A stretch of 64,000 nucleotides of DNA, from the NCBI RefSeq assembly GCF_009602705.1, contig NZ_VSWH01000001.1:3162001-3226000 (forward strand), in the 5' to 3' direction. Made by a program: the position numbers and the translations under genes. Shown piece by piece: positions 51,434 through 60,918 of the stretch. A model generated the notes under the pieces. It saw only the letters and a program-made list of their open reading frames with translations. It was not told where the DNA came from and ran no database searches. Source of the DNA: Chryseobacterium vaccae (lineage in GTDB: Bacteria > Bacteroidota > Bacteroidia > Flavobacteriales > Weeksellaceae). How positions within the stretch are numbered: the stretch's first letter is position 1; the number at the start of each line of letters is the position of its first letter.

Positions 51434-53086
51434 ATGCGGCACAAATCAATAAGTATAGTATTACTGTTCTTTAGCATTAAGTCTTTTTGCCAATTATCAG
51501 TAAACCTGGAATCCAATTCACAATATTACATAGACGATAATAAAATAAAGCTTTCAGAAAACGAAGCTGACCAAAGGTTCAGATCAAACAATTACCTGAA
51601 CGTCAATTATAAATTGAAAAATTTCACCGTTGGCGCTCAGCTTGAATCTTACGAACCCAAAGCCCTTCTTAACTATTCGCCTGCTTTAACCAAAACCAAC
51701 CTTGGAACTTATTTTGTGAATTATAACAATGAAAAAGCAGGAATAGATATTACTTTAGGTCACTTTTATGAACAATTTGGAAGCGGTTTAGCATTGCGGG
51801 TATGGGAAGATAAGCAGCTAGGGATCTCTAACTCTTTACTGGGTGGAAAAATAAAATACACAGATCCGGACCAGATTGTAACCCTAAAAGCTTTATTAGG
51901 AAAACAACGATTCGGATTTAACCTTTCTGACGGCGTTGTTGGAGGACTGGATGCGGAAATGAGATTGGATTCCCTTATGAAAGTGAAGGATTTCAGATCC
52001 AGCATAGGCTTTAGCTATGTAAACAAATATGAAGACAATAAAGAAAATTCCCTATATCCTAAAAATGTAAATATCTACTCATCCCGGCTTAAAATGGAGT
52101 ATTCTAAATTTGCCCTGGAATTTGAATATCTATACAAAACCAAGGATAATATAAAACAGGTATCTACACTGGATCCCAACAATATATTTTCAGGAAATGC
52201 CTATCTTCTCAATCTATCCTATGCAACTGACCGGTTTGGTATTATTGCAAGCTTAAGAAGACTGGAAAACTTTAATTTCTATTCTCAAAGAGACCAGATA
52301 GGAAATATTTACCATAATTCAGTTCTGAACTATGTTCCCGCGCTCACCAAGCAGTACGACTACAGTCTTGCCAATATTTATGTCTATCAGGCACAACCCC
52401 GGCTGGCATTTCTTCCTCAAAAAAAATCAGGTGAAATAGGGTCTCAATTTGATATTTTTTATAAAATAAAAAAAGGAACACCCCTGGGAGGGAAATACGG
52501 GACCGATCTGTCACTTAACATTTCCAACTGGTACGGACTGAAAGGAACTTACCGGGCCTACATCAATAATATAAGAGATTACAAAACAGACTTTCTTGCA
52601 TTAGGAGAAAAATACTACTCAGATCAGAGTCTTGATATAAGAACAAGACTGAAAGATAACTGGAAAATTGCTTTGGTGCTCATTAATCAGTTTTATAATA
52701 CGTACAGAACCGAAGAAACTTCAGGAGAAGTAAAAGCACAAACGGTTGTTCTGGATAATATTTACAGATTTTCTAAAAGTTCTGTAAAGCTGGAACTTCA
52801 GCATCAATGGGCTGAAGGCTATCATGGAAATTGGGCAGCAGGACTTCTGGAGTACAATTTCAACAAAAACTGGTCATTCTTCATCAATGATCTGTATAAT
52901 TACGGCAATCCGGACAAGGAAAAACAAATGCATTACTATACAGGAGGACTTGTTTTCAGGAAAAACAGCACGAGAATTCAGGCATCATACGGAAGACAGC
53001 GTGGAGGATTATTGTGTGTAGGCGGAGTTTGCAGATTCGTGCCTGAAAGCGCAGGCTTTTCATTAGGAATAAGTACCAGCTATTAG
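51434..53086 (+). CDS. DUF6029 outer-membrane barrel protein
   Basis: 550 residues with a signal peptide ending at SFCQ. It is rich in alternating strands (FTVGAQLESYEPKALL, GTYFVNYNNEKAGI) and ends in SLGISTSY, as in outer-membrane barrels. The family is DUF6029, found beside Omp28 and TlpA genes in flavobacteria. The function is unknown. It starts 5 nt after tlpA, so translation is coupled, and dsbD follows after 75 nt. A partner in exporting or processing redox-active surface proteins is inferred. Confidence 0.72.
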   Translation: MRHKSISIVLLFFSIKSFCQLSVNLESNSQYYIDDNKIKLSENEADQRFRSNNYLNVNYKLKNFTVGAQLESYEPKALLNYSPALTKTNLGTYFVNYNNEKAGIDITLGHFYEQFGSGLALRVWEDKQLGISNSLLGGKIKYTDPDQIVTLKALLGKQRFGFNLSDGVVGGLDAEMRLDSLMKVKDFRSSIGFSYVNKYEDNKENSLYPKNVNIYSSRLKMEYSKFALEFEYLYKTKDNIKQVSTLDPNNIFSGNAYLLNLSYATDRFGIIASLRRLENFNFYSQRDQIGNIYHNSVLNYVPALTKQYDYSLANIYVYQAQPRLAFLPQKKSGEIGSQFDIFYKIKKGTPLGGKYGTDLSLNISNWYGLKGTYRAYINNIRDYKTDFLALGEKYYSDQSLDIRTRLKDNWKIALVLINQFYNTYRTEETSGEVKAQTVVLDNIYRFSKSSVKLELQHQWAEGYHGNWAAGLLEYNFNKNWSFFINDLYNYGNPDKEKQMHYYTGGLVFRKNSTRIQASYGRQRGGLLCVGGVCRFVPESAGFSLGISTSY

Positions 53087-53161
53087 TCTTTCCTCTTCTA
53101 TTTTTTATTTAAAAAGATACCATATTAAAATCAATACAGTTCAGCATTCTCAAAATTTTTA

Positions 53162-55243
53162 ATGAAAAGTAAAATGAAATTTAGAAACTGGTTTTTAGCA
53201 GTCCTCCTATTTTTAGCGGCAGGAATCAATGCACAGATTAAAAATCCTGTAAAATTTAAGTTCACCGTCAATGACTTAGGGAACAATCAGTATGAAGCTG
53301 TTTTGAATGCCACCATGGAAAGCGGATGGCATATTTATTCCAAAGATCTTCCTGAAGATACCGGGATTCCTACTGAATATAAGGTTTCAGGGAAAAATAT
53401 TGAACTGATTGGTAAATTCACCGAAGTCGGTAAAAAGCACGAGGAATTTTCTGAGGCTTTCGGAGGAACTATTGTATATTACTCCAATACAGCAGGCTTC
53501 AAACAGAAATTCAAATTAAAAGATCCTACAAAACCCGCAGACGTTACTTCTGAAATTACCTATCAGACCTGTGATGACAGGGTGTGTCTGGCTCCCAATA
53601 CTTTAGAATTCAACCAAAAAGTTACTCCAAAAGGTGTTGAGGAAGCAGCAGCGACTGACGAAACGGCTGAACCAGCCAAAGATTCCGCAAAAGTAACAGA
53701 AACAGTTGCTACAGATCCTGCAAAAGGAGAAGTAACGATTACAGAGGCTTCTAAACTGGACCCAAAACAGCTGAAAATTGAAACCCTTGATTTCCAGAAA
53801 CCACTAACGGACTGCGGAACAGCCTCAACAAAGGTGGATGAAAATTACTGGACCTATCTGTTCTTAGGGTTCATCGGAGGATTAATTGCCTTACTGACCC
53901 CTTGTGTATTCCCAATGATTCCACTAACGGTTTCATTCTTTACTAAAGGAAGCAAGAACAAGGCAAAGGGGAAAAGAGATGCATTGATCTATGGATTTTT
54001 CATCCTTTTAATCTTCGTTTTGCTAAGTCTTCCGTTTCACTTAATTGATGGAATTGCCGGAAATATTTTCAACGAAATTTCTACCAGTGTATGGCTGAAT
54101 ATTGCGTTCTTCATCATATTTATCTTCTTTGCAGGTAGTTTCTTCGGATACTACGATATTACGCTTCCAAGCTCTATTGCCAACAAATCTTCAAAGGCTG
54201 AGGAAGCAGGAGGAATTATCGGTATTTTCTTTATGGCTTTAACGCTTGTGATTGTTTCATTCTCATGTACGGGCCCTATTCTGGGAAGTTTATTGGGAAG
54301 CGCTGTAACAGGCTCTACCAACGTTCCGATGCTGCTTACTTTTGCTCTGGCAGGGTTCGGACTGGCATGGGCGATTGTTTTTGGGCTACTGGCTTTATTC
54401 CCTCAGGCTTTACAAAGTCTTTCGAAATCCGGAGGATGGATGAATACCGTGAAAGTGGTCTTAGGTTTTGTAGAATTGGCACTGGCTTTAAAATTCTTAT
54501 CCAAAGCTGACCTGGTTTCCAAAACATTCTTCTTAAAAAGAGAACTTTTCATTGCAATCTGGATTATCATTGCATTAGGCCTCGCTTTATATCTGTTCGG
54601 GCTGATCAGATTCCCGCATGATGATAAAAAACCTAAAATCTCCATTACCAGAAAGATTTTGGGGGCTTGGGGAATGGGTTTTGTGATTTATCTCATTCAG
54701 GGATTAATTCCTTCTGACCGCCCGAAACTTCAGCTGTTAAGCGGAATCCTCCCTCCTCTGAATGTAAGTTATTTCCATGACGAAAAAGACGGCATCTTAG
54801 GAATGCATCCTGAACATGATTTCTTTAAAGCCATTGAAATTGCGAAGAAAGAGAACAAGCCTATCCTGATTGATTTTACCGGATATGGATGTGAAAACTG
54901 CCGTAAAATGGAAGAATTTGTATGGAGTGAGCCGGATATTTTACCAACGCTTCAAAACGATGTTGTCCTGGCTTCTTTATATGTTGATGATAAGGAAGAG
55001 CTTCCGGAAGACCAGAAAACAAAGATTGACCTTGGGGACGGACAGATCAAAAAGGTAAAAACTATTGGGGACCGATGGAGCTTATTCCAGCAGGTCAACT
55101 TCAATAATAATTCCCAGCCTCACTATGTTTTAATAACGCCCGACGGAAAGGTAATCAACACTCCGGTTTCAGGATACATGCCGAAAGAAGATTTTAAAAA
55201 ATTCCTCGAATGCGGCGTAGAGTATTTCAAAAAAAGTAAATAA
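53162..55243 (+). CDS. DsbD-like thiol:disulfide reductase
   Basis: 693 residues. Signal peptide, then an N-terminal DsbD-alpha-like domain (residues about 25-150) with a Cys pair CDDRVC. A linker of Ala/Glu repeats follows. About eight membrane helices (residues about 225-510) belong to the CcdA-like core with paired cysteines in LLTPCVFPMIPLTVSFF and SFSCTGPILGSLLG. The C-terminal thioredoxin domain has GYGCENC (about residue 575). It carries electrons from cytoplasmic thioredoxin to periplasmic partners such as TlpA. It lies on the same strand as tlpA-DUF6029. Confidence 0.9.
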   Translation: MKSKMKFRNWFLAVLLFLAAGINAQIKNPVKFKFTVNDLGNNQYEAVLNATMESGWHIYSKDLPEDTGIPTEYKVSGKNIELIGKFTEVGKKHEEFSEAFGGTIVYYSNTAGFKQKFKLKDPTKPADVTSEITYQTCDDRVCLAPNTLEFNQKVTPKGVEEAAATDETAEPAKDSAKVTETVATDPAKGEVTITEASKLDPKQLKIETLDFQKPLTDCGTASTKVDENYWTYLFLGFIGGLIALLTPCVFPMIPLTVSFFTKGSKNKAKGKRDALIYGFFILLIFVLLSLPFHLIDGIAGNIFNEISTSVWLNIAFFIIFIFFAGSFFGYYDITLPSSIANKSSKAEEAGGIIGIFFMALTLVIVSFSCTGPILGSLLGSAVTGSTNVPMLLTFALAGFGLAWAIVFGLLALFPQALQSLSKSGGWMNTVKVVLGFVELALALKFLSKADLVSKTFFLKRELFIAIWIIIALGLALYLFGLIRFPHDDKKPKISITRKILGAWGMGFVIYLIQGLIPSDRPKLQLLSGILPPLNVSYFHDEKDGILGMHPEHDFFKAIEIAKKENKPILIDFTGYGCENCRKMEEFVWSEPDILPTLQNDVVLASLYVDDKEELPEDQKTKIDLGDGQIKKVKTIGDRWSLFQQVNFNNNSQPHYVLITPDGKVINTPVSGYMPKEDFKKFLECGVEYFKKSK

Positions 55244-55252
55244 CAATAAATA

Positions 55253-55288
55253 AAAAAGACTGTTTCATTTTGAAGCAGTCTTTTTTTA
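55253..55288. terminator. Bidirectional terminator between dsbD and DUF2797
   Basis: GACTG.TTC pairs with GAAGCAGTC, flanked by A and T runs on both sides. Confidence 0.85.
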
Positions 55289-55295
55289 TAATTTT

Positions 55296-56090
55296 CTATT
55301 TTATTACCAATTCAATTACATATCCCTCATGCCCTCTTACATTGATAAAATCTCCTCCTTCAAAACCCAGATATTGCCCTTTAATTCCAACTAGTTTTCC
55401 TGTGAATTCCGGTTTTTTATCCAATGTGAAAGAACTTACTTTTGCAGGCTTTTCATAAGGGTAGTCAAATTTCCATAAATTTTCACCTTCACTGTAGAAT
55501 TTCTGGAAGTCTTCCGGGAAATATTCTTTTATTTTTTGTTGAAAATCAGCAAGATCAATCTCACCTTCAAAATCATCTTGAAGCATTTTCTTCCAGTTAG
55601 TCTTATCAGGCAGATGTTCTTTCAAAGCAACCTCTATCATTCCTGCTTCGTAGCGGTTTTCAGTTCTGGCAATCGGCAGGGCAAAAGTAGCTCCCTGATC
55701 AATCCATCTCGTCGGAATCTGGGTATTTCTTGTTACCCCCACCTTTACATCCCCAGTATAGGCAAGATAAACAGTATGAGGCTGCAACTGGATTTCTTTT
55801 TCAACTTCCAGATCACGCTCAGCAACTCCTAAATGTGCTGTAGATAGTTCCGGCCGGATAATCGTGTCACTGGCATAAGGACTTTCAAAAAAACAGCTTT
55901 TACAAAAACCCATCCTGTAAATTGGTTTATTTTCACCGCAGTTTACACACTGAAATCCAGTATGTCTGATATGCAGTTCTTTTCCAAACAGCTCATTCAT
56001 ATGAATAAGATCCCCTGAAAGATTAAGATAATATTGAATCGGCTGTGCGTCGAAACTTGTCATTTTTAAAATTTGCCCTTGAAACTGCAT
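55296..56090 (-). CDS. DUF2797 protein with zinc-binding cysteines
   Basis: 264 residues, cytoplasmic. A zinc-finger-like cysteine group near residue 52 (CVNCGENKP, then FCKSCF) and the family core YLAYTGDVKVGVTR, then RWIDQGATFALPIARTENRYEAGMIE define DUF2797, a small uncharacterised family. GIY-YIG-like features have been suggested for the core strands, but the classical catalytic residues are not obvious here. Start at ATG 56090. It converges on dsbD. Confidence 0.8.
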   Translation of the reverse strand: MQFQGQILKMTSFDAQPIQYYLNLSGDLIHMNELFGKELHIRHTGFQCVNCGENKPIYRMGFCKSCFFESPYASDTIIRPELSTAHLGVAERDLEVEKEIQLQPHTVYLAYTGDVKVGVTRNTQIPTRWIDQGATFALPIARTENRYEAGMIEVALKEHLPDKTNWKKMLQDDFEGEIDLADFQQKIKEYFPEDFQKFYSEGENLWKFDYPYEKPAKVSSFTLDKKPEFTGKLVGIKGQYLGFEGGDFINVRGHEGYVIELVIK

Positions 56091-56176
56091 CGTATTTATA
56101 TTACTTTTTTAAGTAAATTTAATGATTATATTTTCAAAAAGTAAATTTATATTTTTGTACGGAAAAAAAATCACAA

Positions 56177-57199
56177 ATGGTTTATCTAATAACAGGAGGA
56201 AGCGGATTCATCGGATCACATTTAACAGAAAAATTATTAAGAAATGGACATTCTGTCATAAACGTTGACAATTTTGATGATTTCTACAGTTATCAGATCA
56301 AAATTAAAAATACTTTAGAATCTATTGGTCAAAATTCGGATTTTACATTTACTGACAAAGAGTCGGATATCCGGCAGCTGGCCCAGCTTACACAATCCAA
56401 CAAATACACTCTTTACTATCAAGATATTAGAGACAAAAAAGGACTTGAAAACATCCTCAAAAACCACTCTATTGATATGATTATTCATCTGGCCGCTCTC
56501 GCCGGGGTACGCCCCTCTATCGAACGCCCACTGGAATACGAAGAAGTCAACGTCAGAGGAACCATGAACCTGTGGGAACTCTGCAAGGAATTTAATATTA
56601 AAAAATTCATATGCGCCTCTTCATCAAGCGTTTATGGAAATAACGAAAAAATCCCTTTTGAAGAAATGGATAATGTGGATAACCCTATTTCTCCTTATGC
56701 TGCAACCAAGAAATGCGGGGAAATTTTAGGACATGTATACCATCAGCTTTATGGTATCGACATGATTCAATTGAGATTTTTCACGGTATATGGCCCGAGA
56801 CAGAGACCGGATCTCGCGATTCATAAGTTTACAAAACTAATTTCTGAAGGACATGAAATTCCTTTCTATGGCGACGGAAATACAGCCAGAGACTATACTT
56901 ATATTGATGATATTATCGATGGAATCACCAAATCCGTCCTTTATTTAGAAGACCACTCCAATGTCTATGAAGTCCTTAATCTGGGAGAGAGCCAGGTTAT
57001 TACTCTATCTGAAATGGTATCCATAATAGAAAATACACTTGGAATGTCTGCCATCAGAAAAAATCTGCCAATGCAGCCGGGAGATGTCAAAAAAACCAAT
57101 GCAGATATAGCAAAAGCCCGGACATTAATAGGCTACAAACCAGACACCGACTTCCAAAATGGCATAAAAAAATTTGTGGAATGGTTTTTGAGAAAATGA
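56177..57199 (+). CDS. NAD-dependent sugar-nucleotide epimerase
   Basis: 340 residues, extended short-chain dehydrogenase. The NAD motif GGSGFIG is at residues 7-13, the catalytic SSSVYGNNEK (Ser) and YAATKKCGE (YxxxK) are present, and FTVYGPRQRPDLAIHKF is typical of UDP-glucuronate 4-epimerase and related WbpP-type enzymes. Full length. It supplies activated sugars for surface polysaccharides. The exact substrate is inferred. No polysaccharide cluster is beside it; the DUF2795 gene lies downstream. Confidence 0.85.
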   Translation: MVYLITGGSGFIGSHLTEKLLRNGHSVINVDNFDDFYSYQIKIKNTLESIGQNSDFTFTDKESDIRQLAQLTQSNKYTLYYQDIRDKKGLENILKNHSIDMIIHLAALAGVRPSIERPLEYEEVNVRGTMNLWELCKEFNIKKFICASSSSVYGNNEKIPFEEMDNVDNPISPYAATKKCGEILGHVYHQLYGIDMIQLRFFTVYGPRQRPDLAIHKFTKLISEGHEIPFYGDGNTARDYTYIDDIIDGITKSVLYLEDHSNVYEVLNLGESQVITLSEMVSIIENTLGMSAIRKNLPMQPGDVKKTNADIAKARTLIGYKPDTDFQNGIKKFVEWFLRK

Positions 57200-57316
57200 C
57201 ATCAGGTACGTTGCTGACATAGCTGCAATGCTTTCTATGACGGACAATGAACAAAAATTAATTAAAAAGAATTGAAAATCAAGTAATAAAAAAGCGTATA
57301 ATATAAGCTATTTTTA

Positions 57317-57324
57317 TACTTTTG
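57317..57324 (+). promoter_or_regulatory. -7 box of the DUF2795 gene
   Basis: TACTTTTG, 18 nt before the ATG at 57343. It overlaps the in-frame TTG at 57322, ruling that start out. Confidence 0.5.
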
Positions 57325-57342
57325 CAAAAAAATCAGAAAATT

Positions 57343-57564
57343 ATGTACTGGACATTAGAATTAGCCTCATATCTAAGTGACGCACCTTGGCCAATGACAA
57401 AAGCAGAACTTATTGACTATGCAATCAGAACTGGTGCACCTATGGAAGTAGTGGAAAACCTTCAGGCTATTGAGGACGAAGGAGAAATCTATGAATCAAT
57501 AGAAGAAGTTTGGAGTGACTATCCTACAGATGAGGATTTCCTTTGGAACGAAGACGAATATTAA
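57343..57564 (+). CDS. DUF2795 small acidic protein
   Basis: 73 residues from the ATG at 57343 (MYWTLELASYLSDAPWPMTK); an upstream TTG at 57322 is in the promoter. The segment PWPMTKAELIDYAIRTGAP and PMEVVENLQAIEDEGE is the DUF2795 domain, a short helical domain, and the tail (YPTDEDFLWNEDEY) is strongly acidic. The role is unknown. Its position just before secA, with its own terminator, is seen in flavobacteria. Confidence 0.85.
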   Translation: MYWTLELASYLSDAPWPMTKAELIDYAIRTGAPMEVVENLQAIEDEGEIYESIEEVWSDYPTDEDFLWNEDEY

Positions 57565-57574
57565 TTAAAGCAAT

Positions 57575-57607
57575 AAGCTTTAAGCACAATGCTTAGAGCT
57601 TTTTTGC
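57575..57607 (+). terminator. Terminator of the DUF2795 gene
   Basis: A 12-bp stem (57575-57586 with 57590-57601, one wobble) with a 3-nt loop and T run. Confidence 0.8.
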
Positions 57608-57691
57608 CCTTTTTCAGATATAAAATTCACACGATAAGCGTGTCAGTAAAACGCTTAAAGCATCATGTTTTAAGCATAAAGCAAAAAATTT

Positions 57692-60600
57692 ATGAGTTTT
57701 TTAAACAAAGTTCTTAAAGGGTTTTTGGGAGACAAAAAAGCGCAGGACCTAAAAGAAGTAAAAAAAGTTGTAACAAAAATCAAAGCTGTAGAACCAGCCA
57801 TCCAACAGCTAACTGATGATGGACTGAGACAAAAAACTGCTGAATTTAAAGAGAACATAAAATCTGCAACCAGCAAAATAACAGCTCAGATAGAACAGAT
57901 AAGAGAGCAGGTAAAAAATTCAACTAACGTAGATGAAAAAGAAGCTCTTTTCTCAAAGATTGAATCTCTGAAGAAAGAATCATACGAAATTGAAGAGAAA
58001 GTTCTTGGTGAGATCCTTCCGGAAGCTTTTGCCCTGGTAAAAGAAACTGCAAGAAGATGGGCACAGAACGGAGAAATCCGTATTACAGCAACAGACTGGG
58101 ACAGACAGCTGGCTGCTGCGGGTAAAGATTTCGTAGAGATTCAGGGGGATACTGCGATCTGGAAAAACTCATGGGACGCTGCCGGGACTCCTGTAGTCTG
58201 GGATATGGTCCATTATGATGTTCAGTTTATCGGAGGGGTTATTCTTCACAGCGGTAAAATTGCCGAAATGGCAACCGGTGAGGGTAAAACCCTGGTAGGA
58301 ACATTACCTATTTACTTAAATTCACTTCCCGAAAGAGGAGTTCACGTTGTAACCGTGAATGACTACCTTGCCAAAAGGGACTCCGCATGGATGGGGCCTC
58401 TTTATCAGTTCCACGGAATGTCTATCGATTGTATCGATAACCACCAGCCGAACTCGGACGGAAGAAGAAAAGCATATAACTCAGATATTACCTACGGAAC
58501 AAATAACGAATTCGGTTTTGATTATCTGAGAGATAACATGGTAACTTCACCTTCAGAACTGGTACAGAGAGAACTGAACTTCGCTATCGTAGATGAGGTG
58601 GATTCTGTATTGGTAGATGATGCAAGAACACCTTTAATTATTTCCGGTCCGGTTCCTCAGGGAGACAGACAGGAGTTTGATGTTCTTAAACCTTCTATTG
58701 ACAGAATTGTTGATGTTCAGAAGAAAACAGTTTCTACCATTTTCAATGAAGCTAAAAAATTAATTGCAGCAGGAAACAACAAAGAAGGAGGATTTAAACT
58801 TCTTCAGGCTTACAGAGGTCTTCCTAAGAACAGACAGTTAATCAAATTCTTATCGGAAAGCGGAAACAGAGCATTGCTTCAAAAGACTGAAGCTCAGTAT
58901 ATGCAGGATAACAACCGTGATATGCCGATTGTAGATAAAGATCTTTACTTCGTAATCGAGGAGAAGAACAATCAGGTAGACCTTACAGACAAAGGTGTAG
59001 AATACATGTCTCAGGGGAACTCTGATCCTAACTTCTTCGTTCTTCCGGACATCGGAACTGAGATTGCTGAAGTAGAAGCTAAAAACCTTACCAAAGAAGA
59101 GGAATTTGAAGCTAAAGAAAGATTGTTCTCTGATTTTGCTGAAAAATCTGAGCGCGTACACACCATGAGCCAGCTATTGAAAGCCTATACGTTATTTGAA
59201 AAAGATGATGAGTATGTAGTGATTGATGGCGAGGTGAAAATTGTAGACGAGCAGACAGGACGTATCATGGAAGGAAGACGTTATTCAGACGGTCTTCACC
59301 AGGCAATTGAAGCTAAAGAAAATGTAAAAATCGAAGCGGCAACCCAGACTTTTGCCACGATTACCCTTCAGAACTATTTCCGTATGTACAACAAACTTGC
59401 GGGGATGACGGGTACTGCTGAAACAGAAGCTGGCGAACTTTGGGAGATCTACAAACTTGATGTAGTGGTAATTCCTACCAACCGTCCTATTTTAAGACAT
59501 GACAGACAGGATTTAGTTTACAAAACTAACCGTGAAAAATATAACGCTGTAATTGAAGAAGTTGAAAAGCTAACCGCTGCCGGAAGACCTGTTCTTGTAG
59601 GAACAACTTCTGTTGAAATTTCACAGTTGCTTTCTAAGGCCCTTCAATTAAGAAAAATTCAGCACCAGGTATTGAACGCGAAGCTTCACAAAAAAGAAGC
59701 AGAAATCGTTGCCGGAGCAGGACAGCCGGGAGTTGTAACCATTGCAACCAACATGGCGGGTCGTGGTACCGACATTAAGCTTTCAAAAGAAGTAAAAGAA
59801 GCTGGTGGTTTGGCCATTATTGGTACAGAAAGACACGATTCAAGACGTGTTGACAGACAGCTTAGAGGTAGAGCAGGACGTCAGGGAGATCCTGGAAGTT
59901 CTCAGTTCTATGTATCTCTTGAGGATAATCTGATGCGTTTATTCGGTTCTGAAAGAATTGCTAAAATGATGGACAGAATGGGTCATAAAGAAGGTGAAGT
60001 TATCCAGCACTCTATGATCAGCAAGTCTATTGAAAGAGCTCAGAAAAAAGTGGAAGAAAACAACTTCGGGATCAGAAAGAGACTTCTTGAATATGATGAC
60101 GTAATGAACAAACAGCGTGACGTGATCTACAAGAGAAGAAAGAACGCTCTGTTCGGAGATCACCTGAAGTATGATATCACCAACATGATTTTTGATGTTG
60201 CCAATTCTATTGCAGCTAAAGGAAAATCTACCGGAAGCTTTAAAGATTTCGAATATGATATCATCAAAACCTTTACCATGGAATCTCCGGTTTCTGAAAA
60301 TGATTTCAAAACGAAAAACCTTCAGGACCTGACCAATATTTTATTTAAAGCGGCTCAGGAAGATTATCAGATGAAGCTTAATCTTCTGAAAGAAAAATCA
60401 TTCCCTATCATTGAGAATGTATATCAAAACCAAGGGTCTATGTTTAAAATGATCCAGGTTCCTTTCTCAGACGGACATAAGACAATGACCATCGTAGCCG
60501 ACCTGAAAGAGGCTTATGATACGCAGTGTGAAAGCCTTATCAACGATTTTGAAAAGAATATTACCCTTTCTATCATCGATGAAAACTGGAAGCTTCACCT

Positions 60601-60766
60601 TCGTGAAATGGATGACCTTAGAAGATCTTCTCAAGGTGCCGTTTATGAGCAGAAAGATCCGCTTGTGATTTACAAACAGGAATCATTCCACCTATTCAGT
60701 GAAATGGTAGACAAAATGAACAAAGAAATTATTTCTTTCTTATATAAAGGAGAAATTCCTGCTTAG
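57692..60766 (+). CDS. secA: Preprotein translocase ATPase SecA
   Basis: 1024 residues, the motor that drives unfolded proteins through SecYEG. Walker A is in [12 protein letters not shown], the DEAD-like motif in [20 protein letters not shown], and helicase motifs include [12 protein letters not shown] and [19 protein letters not shown] coiled-coil insert of about 60-70 residues (about 40-105, with [16 protein letters not shown] and KIESLKKES) is present in the first nucleotide-binding domain, as in Bacteroidota SecA. The C-terminal zinc-binding SEC-C motif is absent; the protein ends in FLYKGEIPA. Full-length otherwise. It is monocistronic with a strong terminator. Confidence 0.97.
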   Translation: MSFLNKVLKGFLGDKKAQDLKEVKKVVTKIKAVEPAIQQLTDDGLRQKTAEFKENIKSATSKITAQIEQIREQVKNSTNVDEKEALFSKIESLKKESYEIEEKVLGEILPEAFALVKETARRWAQNGEIRITATDWDRQLAAAGKDFVEIQGDTAIWKNSWDAAGTPVVWDMVHYDVQFIGGVILHSGKIAEMATGEGKTLVGTLPIYLNSLPERGVHVVTVNDYLAKRDSAWMGPLYQFHGMSIDCIDNHQPNSDGRRKAYNSDITYGTNNEFGFDYLRDNMVTSPSELVQRELNFAIVDEVDSVLVDDARTPLIISGPVPQGDRQEFDVLKPSIDRIVDVQKKTVSTIFNEAKKLIAAGNNKEGGFKLLQAYRGLPKNRQLIKFLSESGNRALLQKTEAQYMQDNNRDMPIVDKDLYFVIEEKNNQVDLTDKGVEYMSQGNSDPNFFVLPDIGTEIAEVEAKNLTKEEEFEAKERLFSDFAEKSERVHTMSQLLKAYTLFEKDDEYVVIDGEVKIVDEQTGRIMEGRRYSDGLHQAIEAKENVKIEAATQTFATITLQNYFRMYNKLAGMTGTAETEAGELWEIYKLDVVVIPTNRPILRHDRQDLVYKTNREKYNAVIEEVEKLTAAGRPVLVGTTSVEISQLLSKALQLRKIQHQVLNAKLHKKEAEIVAGAGQPGVVTIATNMAGRGTDIKLSKEVKEAGGLAIIGTERHDSRRVDRQLRGRAGRQGDPGSSQFYVSLEDNLMRLFGSERIAKMMDRMGHKEGEVIQHSMISKSIERAQKKVEENNFGIRKRLLEYDDVMNKQRDVIYKRRKNALFGDHLKYDITNMIFDVANSIAAKGKSTGSFKDFEYDIIKTFTMESPVSENDFKTKNLQDLTNILFKAAQEDYQMKLNLLKEKSFPIIENVYQNQGSMFKMIQVPFSDGHKTMTIVADLKEAYDTQCESLINDFEKNITLSIIDENWKLHLREMDDLRRSSQGAVYEQKDPLVIYKQESFHLFSEMVDKMNKEIISFLYKGEIPA

Positions 60767-60788
60767 GAAATAATTAATAAAATAAGTT

Positions 60789-60824
60789 AAAACCCCGCTT
60801 CATAACTGCATGAAGCGGGGTTTT
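60789..60824 (+). terminator. Terminator of secA
   Basis: A 15-bp perfect stem AAAACCCCGCTTCAT and its complement around a 6-nt loop, with a T run. Confidence 0.92.
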
Positions 60825-60893
60825 ATTATTTAGCGTATAATAAAATTATGATAAATATCAATTAAGTTATTTATTTAGAATAATTAAAAACAA

Positions 60894-60901
60894 TATATTT
60901 G
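60894..60901 (+). promoter_or_regulatory. -7 box of the siderophore receptor
   Basis: TATATTTG, 17 nt before the ATG at 60919. No Fur box could be assigned by eye. Confidence 0.5.
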
Positions 60902-60918
60902 CAGAAAATTTGACTTTC

